NCBI GenBank assembly: GCA_028679485.1
Contig: JAJRBL010000294.1
Location: forward strand, 1-7,673
From: Methanospirillum sp.
GTDB lineage: Archaea; Halobacteriota; Methanomicrobia; Methanomicrobiales; Methanospirillaceae
DNA length: 7,673 nt
Direction: 5' to 3'
The translations under genes were made by a program, and so were the position numbers. Below, one piece after another: positions 1-4,897 of the stretch (position 1 is the stretch's first letter; the number at the start of each line of letters is the position of its first letter). The notes under the pieces were generated by a model. The model did no database searches. It was not told the origin of the DNA and saw only the letters and a program-made list of their open reading frames with translations.

Positions 1-1
1 A

Positions 2-469
2 TTCATCGTAAATGACCGGCTGGATATTGCCCTCGCATCCGGTGCCGACGGGGTGCATCTCGGACAGGATGATCTCCCCCTGAAGGAGGCCCGGAAGATA
101 GTTCCGCGATCTTTTATCATCGGGGTATCGGTGGGAACGGTCGGGGAGGCAGAACGAGCCGAGAAAGAGGGGGCTGATTATCTCGGTGTCGGCCCGGTGT
201 ACCAGACCGGGACCAAGACCGATGCCGGTCCTGTAGTAGGTCTCTCCCTGCTCCGCCTGATCCGGAGCAGGACTTCCCTTCCGCTCGTTGCCATCGGGGG
301 AATTACCTATGAACGGGTGCCAGAGGTCATAGCCTCTGGTGCCGACGGGGTTGCCGTGATCTCTGCGGTAGTCTGCAGCCAGGATATCACCTCCGCGAGC
401 CGGAGGTTTGCAGAACTGGTCGGCTCGGCTCTTGCCGGGAGACCGGGGATACGGTTTCAGGATGGGTAA
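2..469 (+). CDS. thiE: Thiamine phosphate synthase, 5' end outside the window
   Basis: This is the C-terminal 155 residues of ThiE, read in frame from base 2; the start lies before the window, and full-length family members have about 205-215 residues. ThiE is a cytoplasmic TIM-barrel enzyme that joins hydroxymethylpyrimidine diphosphate to the thiazole phosphate to give thiamine phosphate. Visible family motifs, in order, are VNDRLDIA (the Asn-Asp that contacts the pyrimidine diphosphate), GVHLGQDDLP (with the metal-binding Asp), IGVSVGT, GADYLGVGPVY, the TGTKTDAGP loop, the phosphate-binding AIGGI and GVAVISAV. All the expected motifs from the barrel's middle to its end are present, so there is no sign of decay. 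The next gene, thi4, makes the thiazole partner, which supports the call. A five-T run at 481-485, just after the stop, could end transcription. Confidence 0.94.
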   Translation, partial: FIVNDRLDIALASGADGVHLGQDDLPLKEARKIVPRSFIIGVSVGTVGEAERAEKEGADYLGVGPVYQTGTKTDAGPVVGLSLLRLIRSRTSLPLVAIGGITYERVPEVIASGADGVAVISAVVCSQDITSASRRFAELVGSALAGRPGIRFQDG

Positions 470-533
470 TAATTATCCGGTTTTTGCAGCCCTGTCTCTT
501 TATACCTGCTCAAAGGGGTTGGTGTTCTTAGAC

Positions 534-545
534 AAAAATATACAT
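534..545 (+). promoter_or_regulatory. Candidate TATA box for thi4
   Basis: The A-rich stretch acaaaaatatacatt in the 135-base gap between thiE and thi4 resembles an archaeal TATA box with an A-rich BRE just upstream. It would place the transcript start near 565-570, leaving a leader of about 35-40 bases. A second candidate, ggtatatt at 572-579, would place the start close to the ATG at 605 and give a leaderless message. No Shine-Dalgarno sequence precedes that ATG, which fits the second option. A TPP riboswitch was looked for and not seen. Confidence 0.35.
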
Positions 546-604
546 TAAGATGGATAAAGGTGCATTTGCCCGGTATATTCATCTCTTTCCATGCAGAACC
601 TCCT

Positions 605-1375
605 ATGAACATGGCATTAGACGAGGTAGTAATCAGCAGGGCGATCATATCCGAACACTATAAAACTCTCCTGGAATATTGCGAGATGGATGTTGCCGTT
701 GTCGGCGGCGGGCCTTCAGGGCTTGTCTGTGCGGCTTTGCTGGCTGAAAAGGGGTACAAGGTTGGCCTGATAGAGAAGAAACTCTCGATTGGAGGGGGCA
801 TGTGGGGTGGCGGGATGATGTTTCCCCGCATTGTTGTCCAGCAGGAGGCGGTACGACTCTTAGACCGTTTCAAAATCCGCTGGTCAGAGTACGCTCCCGG
901 CTATTACACCTCCCGCTCGGTTGAAACGGTGAGCAAGCTCACCGCTGCAGCAGCAGATGCCGGTGTTGAGTTCTTTAACCTTACCACCGTTGAAGATGTG
1001 ATGGTCCGGGGTGACGGCAGGTTGTCAGGCCTCGTTATCAACTGGCAGCCGGTTGAAGCAACCGGTCTCCACGTGGATCCGCTCACGATCCGCTCGGGCT
1101 ATACCGTTGATGCCACCGGCCACGATGCGGTGATAGCAAGGCAGGTCGCGAAAAAATGCGGAAAACCGGAGATCAGGGGAGAAGGCACGATGTGGGCTGA
1201 TAATGCCGAGACCGCGGTGGTATCCCATACGAAGGAGGTCTTTCCCGGGCTGTTTGTCTGTGGAATGGCTGCCAATGCGGTCTTCGGCGGCCATCGGATG
1301 GGGCCGGTATTTGGCGGGATGCTCCTCTCCGGAGAAGCAGCGGCTAATCAGGTGGCAGGGAGACTCGGATCCTGA
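605..1375 (+). CDS. thi4: Thi4-type thiazole synthase, sulfide-dependent archaeal form
   Basis: The product (256 residues from the ATG at 605) matches the archaeal Thi4 family, which turns NAD and glycine into the ADP-thiazole precursor of thiamine. An N-terminal Rossmann fold shows VAVVGGGPSG with the acidic residue of LIEKK, for binding the dinucleotide. Then come the glycine-rich GGGMWGGGMMFP, the GLHVDPLTI segment, VDATGHDA, and the C-terminal LFVCGMAANAVFGGHRMGP and FGGMLLSGEAA. In the fungal enzyme the residue before xDP is a cysteine that gives up its sulfur. Here it is His156 (codon 1070-1072), as in Methanocaldococcus Thi4, so by family knowledge the enzyme should use free sulfide and act repeatedly. 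I chose ATG 605 (or 611) because homologs begin near LDEVVISRAI; the GTG at 560 adds an unlikely 15-residue leader. It lies downstream of thiE on the same strand. Confidence 0.93.
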   Translation: MNMALDEVVISRAIISEHYKTLLEYCEMDVAVVGGGPSGLVCAALLAEKGYKVGLIEKKLSIGGGMWGGGMMFPRIVVQQEAVRLLDRFKIRWSEYAPGYYTSRSVETVSKLTAAAADAGVEFFNLTTVEDVMVRGDGRLSGLVINWQPVEATGLHVDPLTIRSGYTVDATGHDAVIARQVAKKCGKPEIRGEGTMWADNAETAVVSHTKEVFPGLFVCGMAANAVFGGHRMGPVFGGMLLSGEAAANQVAGRLGS

Positions 1376-1379
1376 TCCG
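1366..1379. other. Short inverted repeat at the thi4/trmO convergent junction
   Basis: The arms cggatc and gatccg flank two bases and span the thi4 stop codon, with the convergent trmO stop beginning at 1381. A symmetrical hairpin between convergent genes could slow polymerase from both sides. The loop is very short, and there is no T-run after it on the plus strand, so termination is only a guess. Confidence 0.2.
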
Positions 1380-1380
1380 G

Positions 1381-1806
1381 TCAGGGGATTTCATACCTGT
1401 CTGCATCAGGGATACAGTCAAGGGCAGGAATGTAGGGTTTGATGTCGATGACCGGAGATCCGTCCATGGCTTCAATACCGGTCACGGTGATTGTTCCCTC
1501 AAAATAACGCTCTATTTTTCCGATTGAGAGCGCAATCGGGTTAGGCCGGGACGGGGACCTGATGGTGAATACCGGCCGAGCTTTCGTCCATTCCGGACGC
1601 TTTGCGAATAAGAGATCCCGTTCTGCCCGGTCCATCCAGTACAATACCCAGATATGGGATATCCCCTCAAGGGTCCCGAGACCGGGAATATACGGGGGAT
1701 ACAGGGTAATGTTCATCTCTTCCCTGCATCCGCGGCCCTGTCTCGGTGCATCCCCCTGTTCTGTAAAAGGAGAGTGAATAATGCCGATCGGTGTCAGTTC
1801 AATCAT
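1381..1806 (-). CDS. trmO: TrmO/TsaA-family tRNA methyltransferase
   Basis: The 141-residue product is a single TsaA-like (TrmO N-terminal) beta-barrel domain. Characterised members use S-adenosylmethionine to methylate the N6 of threonylcarbamoyladenosine at position 37 of certain tRNAs. Motifs in order are IGIIHSPF (residues 7-14), the DAPRQG loop (19-24), LEGISHIWVLYW (46-57), SRPNPIALS (86-94) and DGSPVIDIKPYIPALD (115-130). The RPNPI and DIKPY segments are the family hallmarks. The length matches the short archaeal forms; the longer bacterial enzyme carries an extra C-terminal domain that is absent here. The start at 1806 is supported by AGGAGAGAG at 1816-1808, with about five bases between AGGAG and the ATG; an in-frame upstream start at 1836 lacks this. 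The substrate in this organism is inferred from the family. Confidence 0.87.
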   Translation of the reverse strand: MIELTPIGIIHSPFTEQGDAPRQGRGCREEMNITLYPPYIPGLGTLEGISHIWVLYWMDRAERDLLFAKRPEWTKARPVFTIRSPSRPNPIALSIGKIERYFEGTITVTGIEAMDGSPVIDIKPYIPALDCIPDADRYEIP

Positions 1807-1807
1807 G

Positions 1808-1816
1808 CTCTCTCCT
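1808..1816 (-). promoter_or_regulatory. Shine-Dalgarno site of trmO
   Basis: AGGAGAGAG on the minus strand ends one base before the ATG at 1806, with the AGGAG core about five bases from it. It decides between this start and the longer reading frame that opens at 1836. It is the clearest ribosome binding site among the minus-strand genes here. Confidence 0.65.
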
Positions 1817-1905
1817 GAGGTATATCCATTCGGCATACTTCAAGGATATGATGTGCATCCGGGAGGCTACAAAAGGAGATGAGTAGTTACGATACATGCT
1901 CCTCG

Positions 1906-1921
1906 ATCAGGGATCCCCGAT
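1906..1921 (-). terminator. Possible hairpin just after tspO
   Basis: On the minus strand atcggg and cctgat can pair (one G-U pair) around a four-base gatc loop, beginning six bases past the tspO stop. There is no T-run behind it, so it may only be an mRNA end structure. It lies in the 120-base gap before trmO, in which I see no gene. Confidence 0.25.
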
Positions 1922-1926
1922 GATAG

Positions 1927-2418
1927 TTAGTGCCAGTTCAGTATCACGATCATGGTGTTCAGGATCAGGGCAAAACCTGTCCAGGCCAGGTAGGGAACCA
2001 GCAGGAACGATGCACGGGGGGTTACCGATACGAATGCCTTCATGGTTGCGATGATGAGGGCAAAGAGAACCAGGATCGTTACAAGTCCCCCGACCGGTGA
2101 TTCCAGTCCGAAGAAGATGAATGACCAGAGAAAGTTCACCAGTAACTGGATAGCGAAGAGGATGATTCCATGCCGTATTATCGGTCGGTCGAGTCCTTTT
2201 CCGGCAACCATCCAGAGTGAGATCCCCATCAGCAGGTAGAGGATCGTCCATACCGGTCCGAATACCCAGTCAGGAGGATTCAGCCAGGGTTTTGCAAGTG
2301 TTGCGTACCAGCCGGTGATGTGGGGAAGGGTGATGTACGAACCCGCGAATCCTACCAGCAGGGGGATGATAATACAAACGGCCAGGAGAAGCAGAGATCG
2401 AAGGCTGAACCTGTTCAT
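1927..2418 (-). CDS. tspO: TspO/MBR family membrane protein
   Basis: The 163-residue product has the size and five-helix plan of the TspO/MBR (peripheral benzodiazepine receptor-like) family, with membrane segments near residues 8-28, 52-72, 82-103, 108-128 and 134-158. Family signatures are WYATLAKPWLNPPDWVFGPVWT (residues 37-58, the loop after helix 1 and the start of helix 2), NFLWSFIFFG (95-104) and PYLAWTGFALILN (142-154). Members bind porphyrins and, in some lineages, sterols; their role in archaea is not settled, and porphyrin or stress-related signalling is only a family-level guess. The ATG at 2418 has no good Shine-Dalgarno site, but a TATA-like aatatacc lies about 27 bases upstream, as expected for a leaderless message. 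It follows the PKD pilin-like gene by 48 bases on the same strand, so weak read-through is possible. Confidence 0.91.
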   Translation of the reverse strand: MNRFSLRSLLLLAVCIIIPLLVGFAGSYITLPHITGWYATLAKPWLNPPDWVFGPVWTILYLLMGISLWMVAGKGLDRPIIRHGIILFAIQLLVNFLWSFIFFGLESPVGGLVTILVLFALIIATMKAFVSVTPRASFLLVPYLAWTGFALILNTMIVILNWH

Positions 2419-2437
2419 ACCTGATTCATGCTCTTCA

Positions 2438-2449
2438 CCGGTATATTAT
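2438..2449 (-). promoter_or_regulatory. Candidate TATA box for tspO
   Basis: Minus-strand ataatataccgg is centred about 27 bases before the tspO ATG. That is the distance that puts an archaeal transcript start at or next to the start codon. It also contains one of four copies of a shared 10-mer in this window. Confidence 0.4.
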
Positions 2450-2466
2450 GGCTGGGATCACCCTGG

Positions 2467-3357
2467 TCAGTCAACGGTTATGGTTCTTTTCAGGGTACAG
2501 GTGCAGGGGTTGTTGTTTCTCTTCACGGTGAGGGTTATCTGGTAGGTTCCGGCTGACGGGAAGATATGTTCCACGAGTTCACCGCTTGCTGATCCCCCGT
2601 CTCCAAATGACCAGATCCTGGTATTCGGCTGGGGGGACGAGGCGTCCTTGAACCTGACTATCCGGTGTCCGAGGGTGGTCGTGGTAAATCCCACGCTGAA
2701 TGATTCACCTGGATGGCAATTGACGCAATCAGGCGGCTGTGTCGGTTCTGTGGTAGGTACCGTCGTAGGAATGGTGGTCGGTGTGGTAGTGGTGTCTGTC
2801 GTCGGTGCAGGGGTGTCCTGATAAGAGGCCGTTACAGGTTCCAAAAGTGCAATCACCTGGTTATGTGTTAGATCAATTACCCGAAGGCCGAGTTTGCCGG
2901 GCAGAAACGGAACGGCCCCGGTTATCCCTGAAGGATCATCTGTCAGGTAATATCCGTCAGGTCTTTTAAAGATGAAGATCTGATCCCCGGGAGACCAGGT
3001 GGTATCTCCAGGAATCAGGGCAGGATCAACGATCACCTCGTGGGAACCCTCTAGGTCATCTGTAACAAATTGCACGATATAGGCAGCATCACCAGACTGG
3101 TTTTCATAGGCCATAACATCACCGTTCAGATGGGTGATGACGATTGTCCCGGTTCCCTGGCTTATATACACGATATCCACCTCTGTTGCAACATATGCCG
3201 TCTTTTCAACCGAATTCACGAGTCCGTATATGGATGCGTACATGATGGAGGAGAGGATGAATACGAGAAAAATAATAAGGATTACTCCTACCAGCGTGCT
3301 GACCGCACTGTCTCTTGTCCTGTACGGGTAACCGTATTCCGGTATATTCTGCGTCAT
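2467..3357 (-). CDS. Pilin-like membrane-anchored protein with C-terminal PKD domain
   Basis: The product has 296 residues from the ATG at 3357. An N-terminal RTRDSAVSTLVGVILIIFL segment followed by a long hydrophobic helix (about residues 18-45) matches the archaeal type IV pilin N-terminal family; such proteins are cut by a prepilin peptidase near the charged/hydrophobic border. A beta-rich domain (about 60-175, with TIVITHLNGD typical of the family) follows, then a Thr/Pro linker (about 182-209) likely to be extended and glycosylated. Next come a lone CVNCH motif (211-215) and one PKD domain (about 219-296) with WSFGDG at 249-254 and HIFPSAGTYQITLTV. A CTC pair lies in the last strand. A TTG at 3366 is a possible earlier start, preceded by a weak AGGA. 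It follows the two-helix gene by about 20-30 bases, suggesting co-transcription. It is probably exported and held at the membrane; its ligand is unknown. Confidence 0.85.
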   Translation of the reverse strand: MTQNIPEYGYPYRTRDSAVSTLVGVILIIFLVFILSSIMYASIYGLVNSVEKTAYVATEVDIVYISQGTGTIVITHLNGDVMAYENQSGDAAYIVQFVTDDLEGSHEVIVDPALIPGDTTWSPGDQIFIFKRPDGYYLTDDPSGITGAVPFLPGKLGLRVIDLTHNQVIALLEPVTASYQDTPAPTTDTTTTPTTIPTTVPTTEPTQPPDCVNCHPGESFSVGFTTTTLGHRIVRFKDASSPQPNTRIWSFGDGGSASGELVEHIFPSAGTYQITLTVKRNNNPCTCTLKRTITVD

Positions 3358-3384
3358 GGATTCCAAAAGAGGGGTTATCCTGGT

Positions 3385-3726
3385 TCAGTTCTCCTCTTCA
3401 TGAGATCCCCGGTCAGAATTCTGATTATTATTCCCGGGATTCAGGGCACATTGCCTGCAATTCGTATGCAGGGATCTTCTGTACCTGCATGTACATGCTT
3501 CATCTTTCCTGGTAAAACTCCTGTTCTGTACTACCACGATGAGTGCGATAACAAGAATCGAAGCAATAACCAGTGCAACCGATGCCGCGATGAGATGGAT
3601 TATTCTGAGAGAGAGGAGATAATACCCTGCCAGTATGACCAGGCCGGTGATGAGGATGCCGATACATATGCCGATATAAAGCCCCTGGTTCATACCCAGG
3701 CGGATGGATATCTTCTGAAGTATCAT
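3385..3726 (-). CDS. Small two-helix membrane protein with four-cysteine tail
   Basis: I do not recognise this 113-residue protein. It has two predicted membrane helices (about 15-38 and 43-67) joined by a very short turn, then a polar tail. By the positive-inside rule (RSFTRK after helix 2) both ends should face the cytoplasm. The tail holds four cysteines, CTC at 78-80 and CRQC at 90-93, in a CxC-x9-CxxC arrangement that could bind zinc or another metal, followed by an Asn/Glu-rich, low-complexity end. AGGA at 3735-3732, five bases before the ATG, supports the start at 3726. The gene precedes the pilin-like PKD gene by about 20-30 bases on the same strand, so a shared message is likely. A link to pilin export or anchoring is a guess from position only. 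The opposite strand is also open here, but its translation looks like no known protein. Confidence 0.7.
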   Translation of the reverse strand: MILQKISIRLGMNQGLYIGICIGILITGLVILAGYYLLSLRIIHLIAASVALVIASILVIALIVVVQNRSFTRKDEACTCRYRRSLHTNCRQCALNPGNNNQNSDRGSHEEEN

Positions 3727-3760
3727 GTATGTCCTGATTGATGGAGTGGGTTTGGTGAAA

Positions 3761-3771
3761 TGAAATAAATT
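3761..3771 (-). promoter_or_regulatory. Candidate TATA box for the two-helix/pilin-like gene pair
   Basis: Minus-strand aatttatttca lies about 38 bases before the ATG at 3726. This would start the transcript near 3738 with a short leader that contains the AGGA site. It is one of two opposing candidate promoters in the 210-base divergent gap 3727-3936, in which I see no gene. Confidence 0.4.
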
Positions 3772-3868
3772 GTGGTGACAGAGTCAGTCCTTTCTCCGTT
3801 GTCCCGGTTGTTCCGCCCCCTGCGGGATGCCCTAATCCGGTTGTGGTAATCTACGTACTATGATCCCG

Positions 3869-3876
3869 GTATATTC
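3869..3876 (+). promoter_or_regulatory. Candidate TATA box for the secreted helical protein gene
   Basis: gtatattc lies about 65 bases before the ATG at 3937. It would start the transcript near 3900 with a leader of about 37 bases, which includes GGGAG at 3924-3928, eight bases from the ATG. A small tccc-tttc-ggga hairpin at 3879-3890 follows directly. Confidence 0.3.
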
Positions 3877-3936
3877 CGTCCCTTTCGGGAAACCTTTTAC
3901 CGCCTGATTCTGATTGATCATACGGGAGCGTACCTG

Positions 3937-4821
3937 ATGAAGACGATGATGGTGGTTGTGGTCCTGATGAGTATGGTACTGATCATGTCAGTTCTGGCGG
4001 ATAATCCGTCTGATCTGCCTGGTAATGGATCGGTTAAGGTCAGTCCCGAGGCAGGGATCGCAGTCGATACGATCAGGGCAGACACCCTTCTTGTTTTTAA
4101 AGAGGCTTTTGGATATCTTCTGAGTGGCGACAAAAGCGAAAAAACCTCTTTTGAGGAGAATCTCCGTACTCTTGACAAGGATATTGCCGGGTTTGAGAGG
4201 GTTGCCCGTCTCGGGGCAGAAGAGAATGCCAGGCTGAACCAGGATTTCCAGGGGATGGTAACCGCAAAGAAAGCCATGGTGGCAGCGGCAGGGAAGATGT
4301 TCTCTTCGTATGAAACGAACGGAACGATCTCCCCGGCTGATGCCAGTGCATTCGAGGTAACGGTCGATGCCCTGGAGGATGCAAAATTCTTTACCAATAC
4401 CTACTGGTATGACTCCCCTGGTGACGTAACAGGCCGGATGCGTATGTACCTCGATATCCTCACGGCGATCCAGGAACTGTATGTCTATCCCGTCCTTCCC
4501 GATGAAGATGAATGGGAAGATTTCATGACTTCGTTGGCAGCATGTGACGAAAAGATCTCTTTATTTGAGGCTGAATATCCAGATGTCAGTCTCGATTCCC
4601 TGAAGACTGCAAAGGAAGCATTCAATGCGTCAGCCCGTAACATGTTTGCAGCCATGGAATCAAACAGGACCGTCTCTCCTGAAGAATATCGAGCTGTTGA
4701 GCATGCGGCAGAATTGCTTGATGACTCGTACCATGCATTTCTCAACGAGGCAATAAAGACCCGGGAAGATATGGAGTCTCCTTCACCCGGGTTGCAGGAA
4801 ACCCCGGTTACAGGATCCTGA
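3937..4821 (+). CDS. Secreted helical protein with an internal duplication
   Basis: I do not recognise a named family for this 294-residue protein. A hydrophobic N-terminus (residues 1-21, MKTMMVVVV... ending SVLA-D) looks like a cleavable Sec signal peptide. The rest is acidic and strongly helical by composition, without further membrane segments. It is made of two similar units: residues 109-149 and 224-264 align without gaps, with 17 of 41 residues identical by hand count. Shared points include TAK-A, the MF pair, an N-x-T glycosylation sequon (NGT/NRT) and a following I/V-S-P. The parts before these also resemble each other with gaps. Each unit is probably a small antiparallel helical bundle. 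The tail is Ser/Pro-rich. GGGAG at 3924-3928 supports the start. The gene is divergent from the pilin-like pair and convergent with the large PKD protein. A function in the cell envelope is inferred only from export and neighbours. Confidence 0.8.
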   Translation: MKTMMVVVVLMSMVLIMSVLADNPSDLPGNGSVKVSPEAGIAVDTIRADTLLVFKEAFGYLLSGDKSEKTSFEENLRTLDKDIAGFERVARLGAEENARLNQDFQGMVTAKKAMVAAAGKMFSSYETNGTISPADASAFEVTVDALEDAKFFTNTYWYDSPGDVTGRMRMYLDILTAIQELYVYPVLPDEDEWEDFMTSLAACDEKISLFEAEYPDVSLDSLKTAKEAFNASARNMFAAMESNRTVSPEEYRAVEHAAELLDDSYHAFLNEAIKTREDMESPSPGLQETPVTGS

Positions 4822-4834
4822 ACCGGTGTATACC

Positions 4835-4840
4835 CTTTTT
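4835..4840 (+). terminator. T-run terminator after the secreted helical protein
   Basis: Five consecutive T bases (4836-4840) lie 15 bases past the stop at 4821, in the 76-base gap between convergent genes. Archaeal polymerases end transcription at such runs without needing a strong hairpin. I see no equivalent T-run for the minus-strand gene that ends at 4898. Confidence 0.45.
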
Positions 4841-4897
4841 CAGATGACGGTCAAGGTCATTCCCTGATACCCTTTGCGTTCCTTCGGTCTCCTGATA

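Noticed and set aside
560..604. GTG at 560 as the start of thi4
   Set aside because: It adds 15 residues not expected in archaeal Thi4, whose N-termini begin close to LDEVVISRAI. ATG at 605 or 611 fits better.
470..604. TPP riboswitch before thi4
   Set aside because: The gap is only 135 bases, and I find no paired CUGAGA and ACCUGA-type conserved elements in the right order.
2730..2812. Low-complexity GGT/GTC-rich stretch as a non-coding repeat
   Set aside because: Read on the minus strand it codes the Thr/Pro linker of the pilin-like PKD protein, in frame with both flanking domains.
3358..3366. TTG at 3366 as the start of the pilin-like PKD gene
   Set aside because: The preceding AGGA is weak and about 11 bases away, and the ATG at 3357 keeps the whole signal region. 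The TTG cannot be excluded, so it is mentioned in the gene entry.
3070..3741. Plus-strand open frame of 223 codons opposite the pilin-like and two-helix genes
   Set aside because: Its translation is low in recognisable structure and lies wholly opposite two minus-strand genes that have membrane helices, a PKD motif and a ribosome binding site. It is an antisense shadow.
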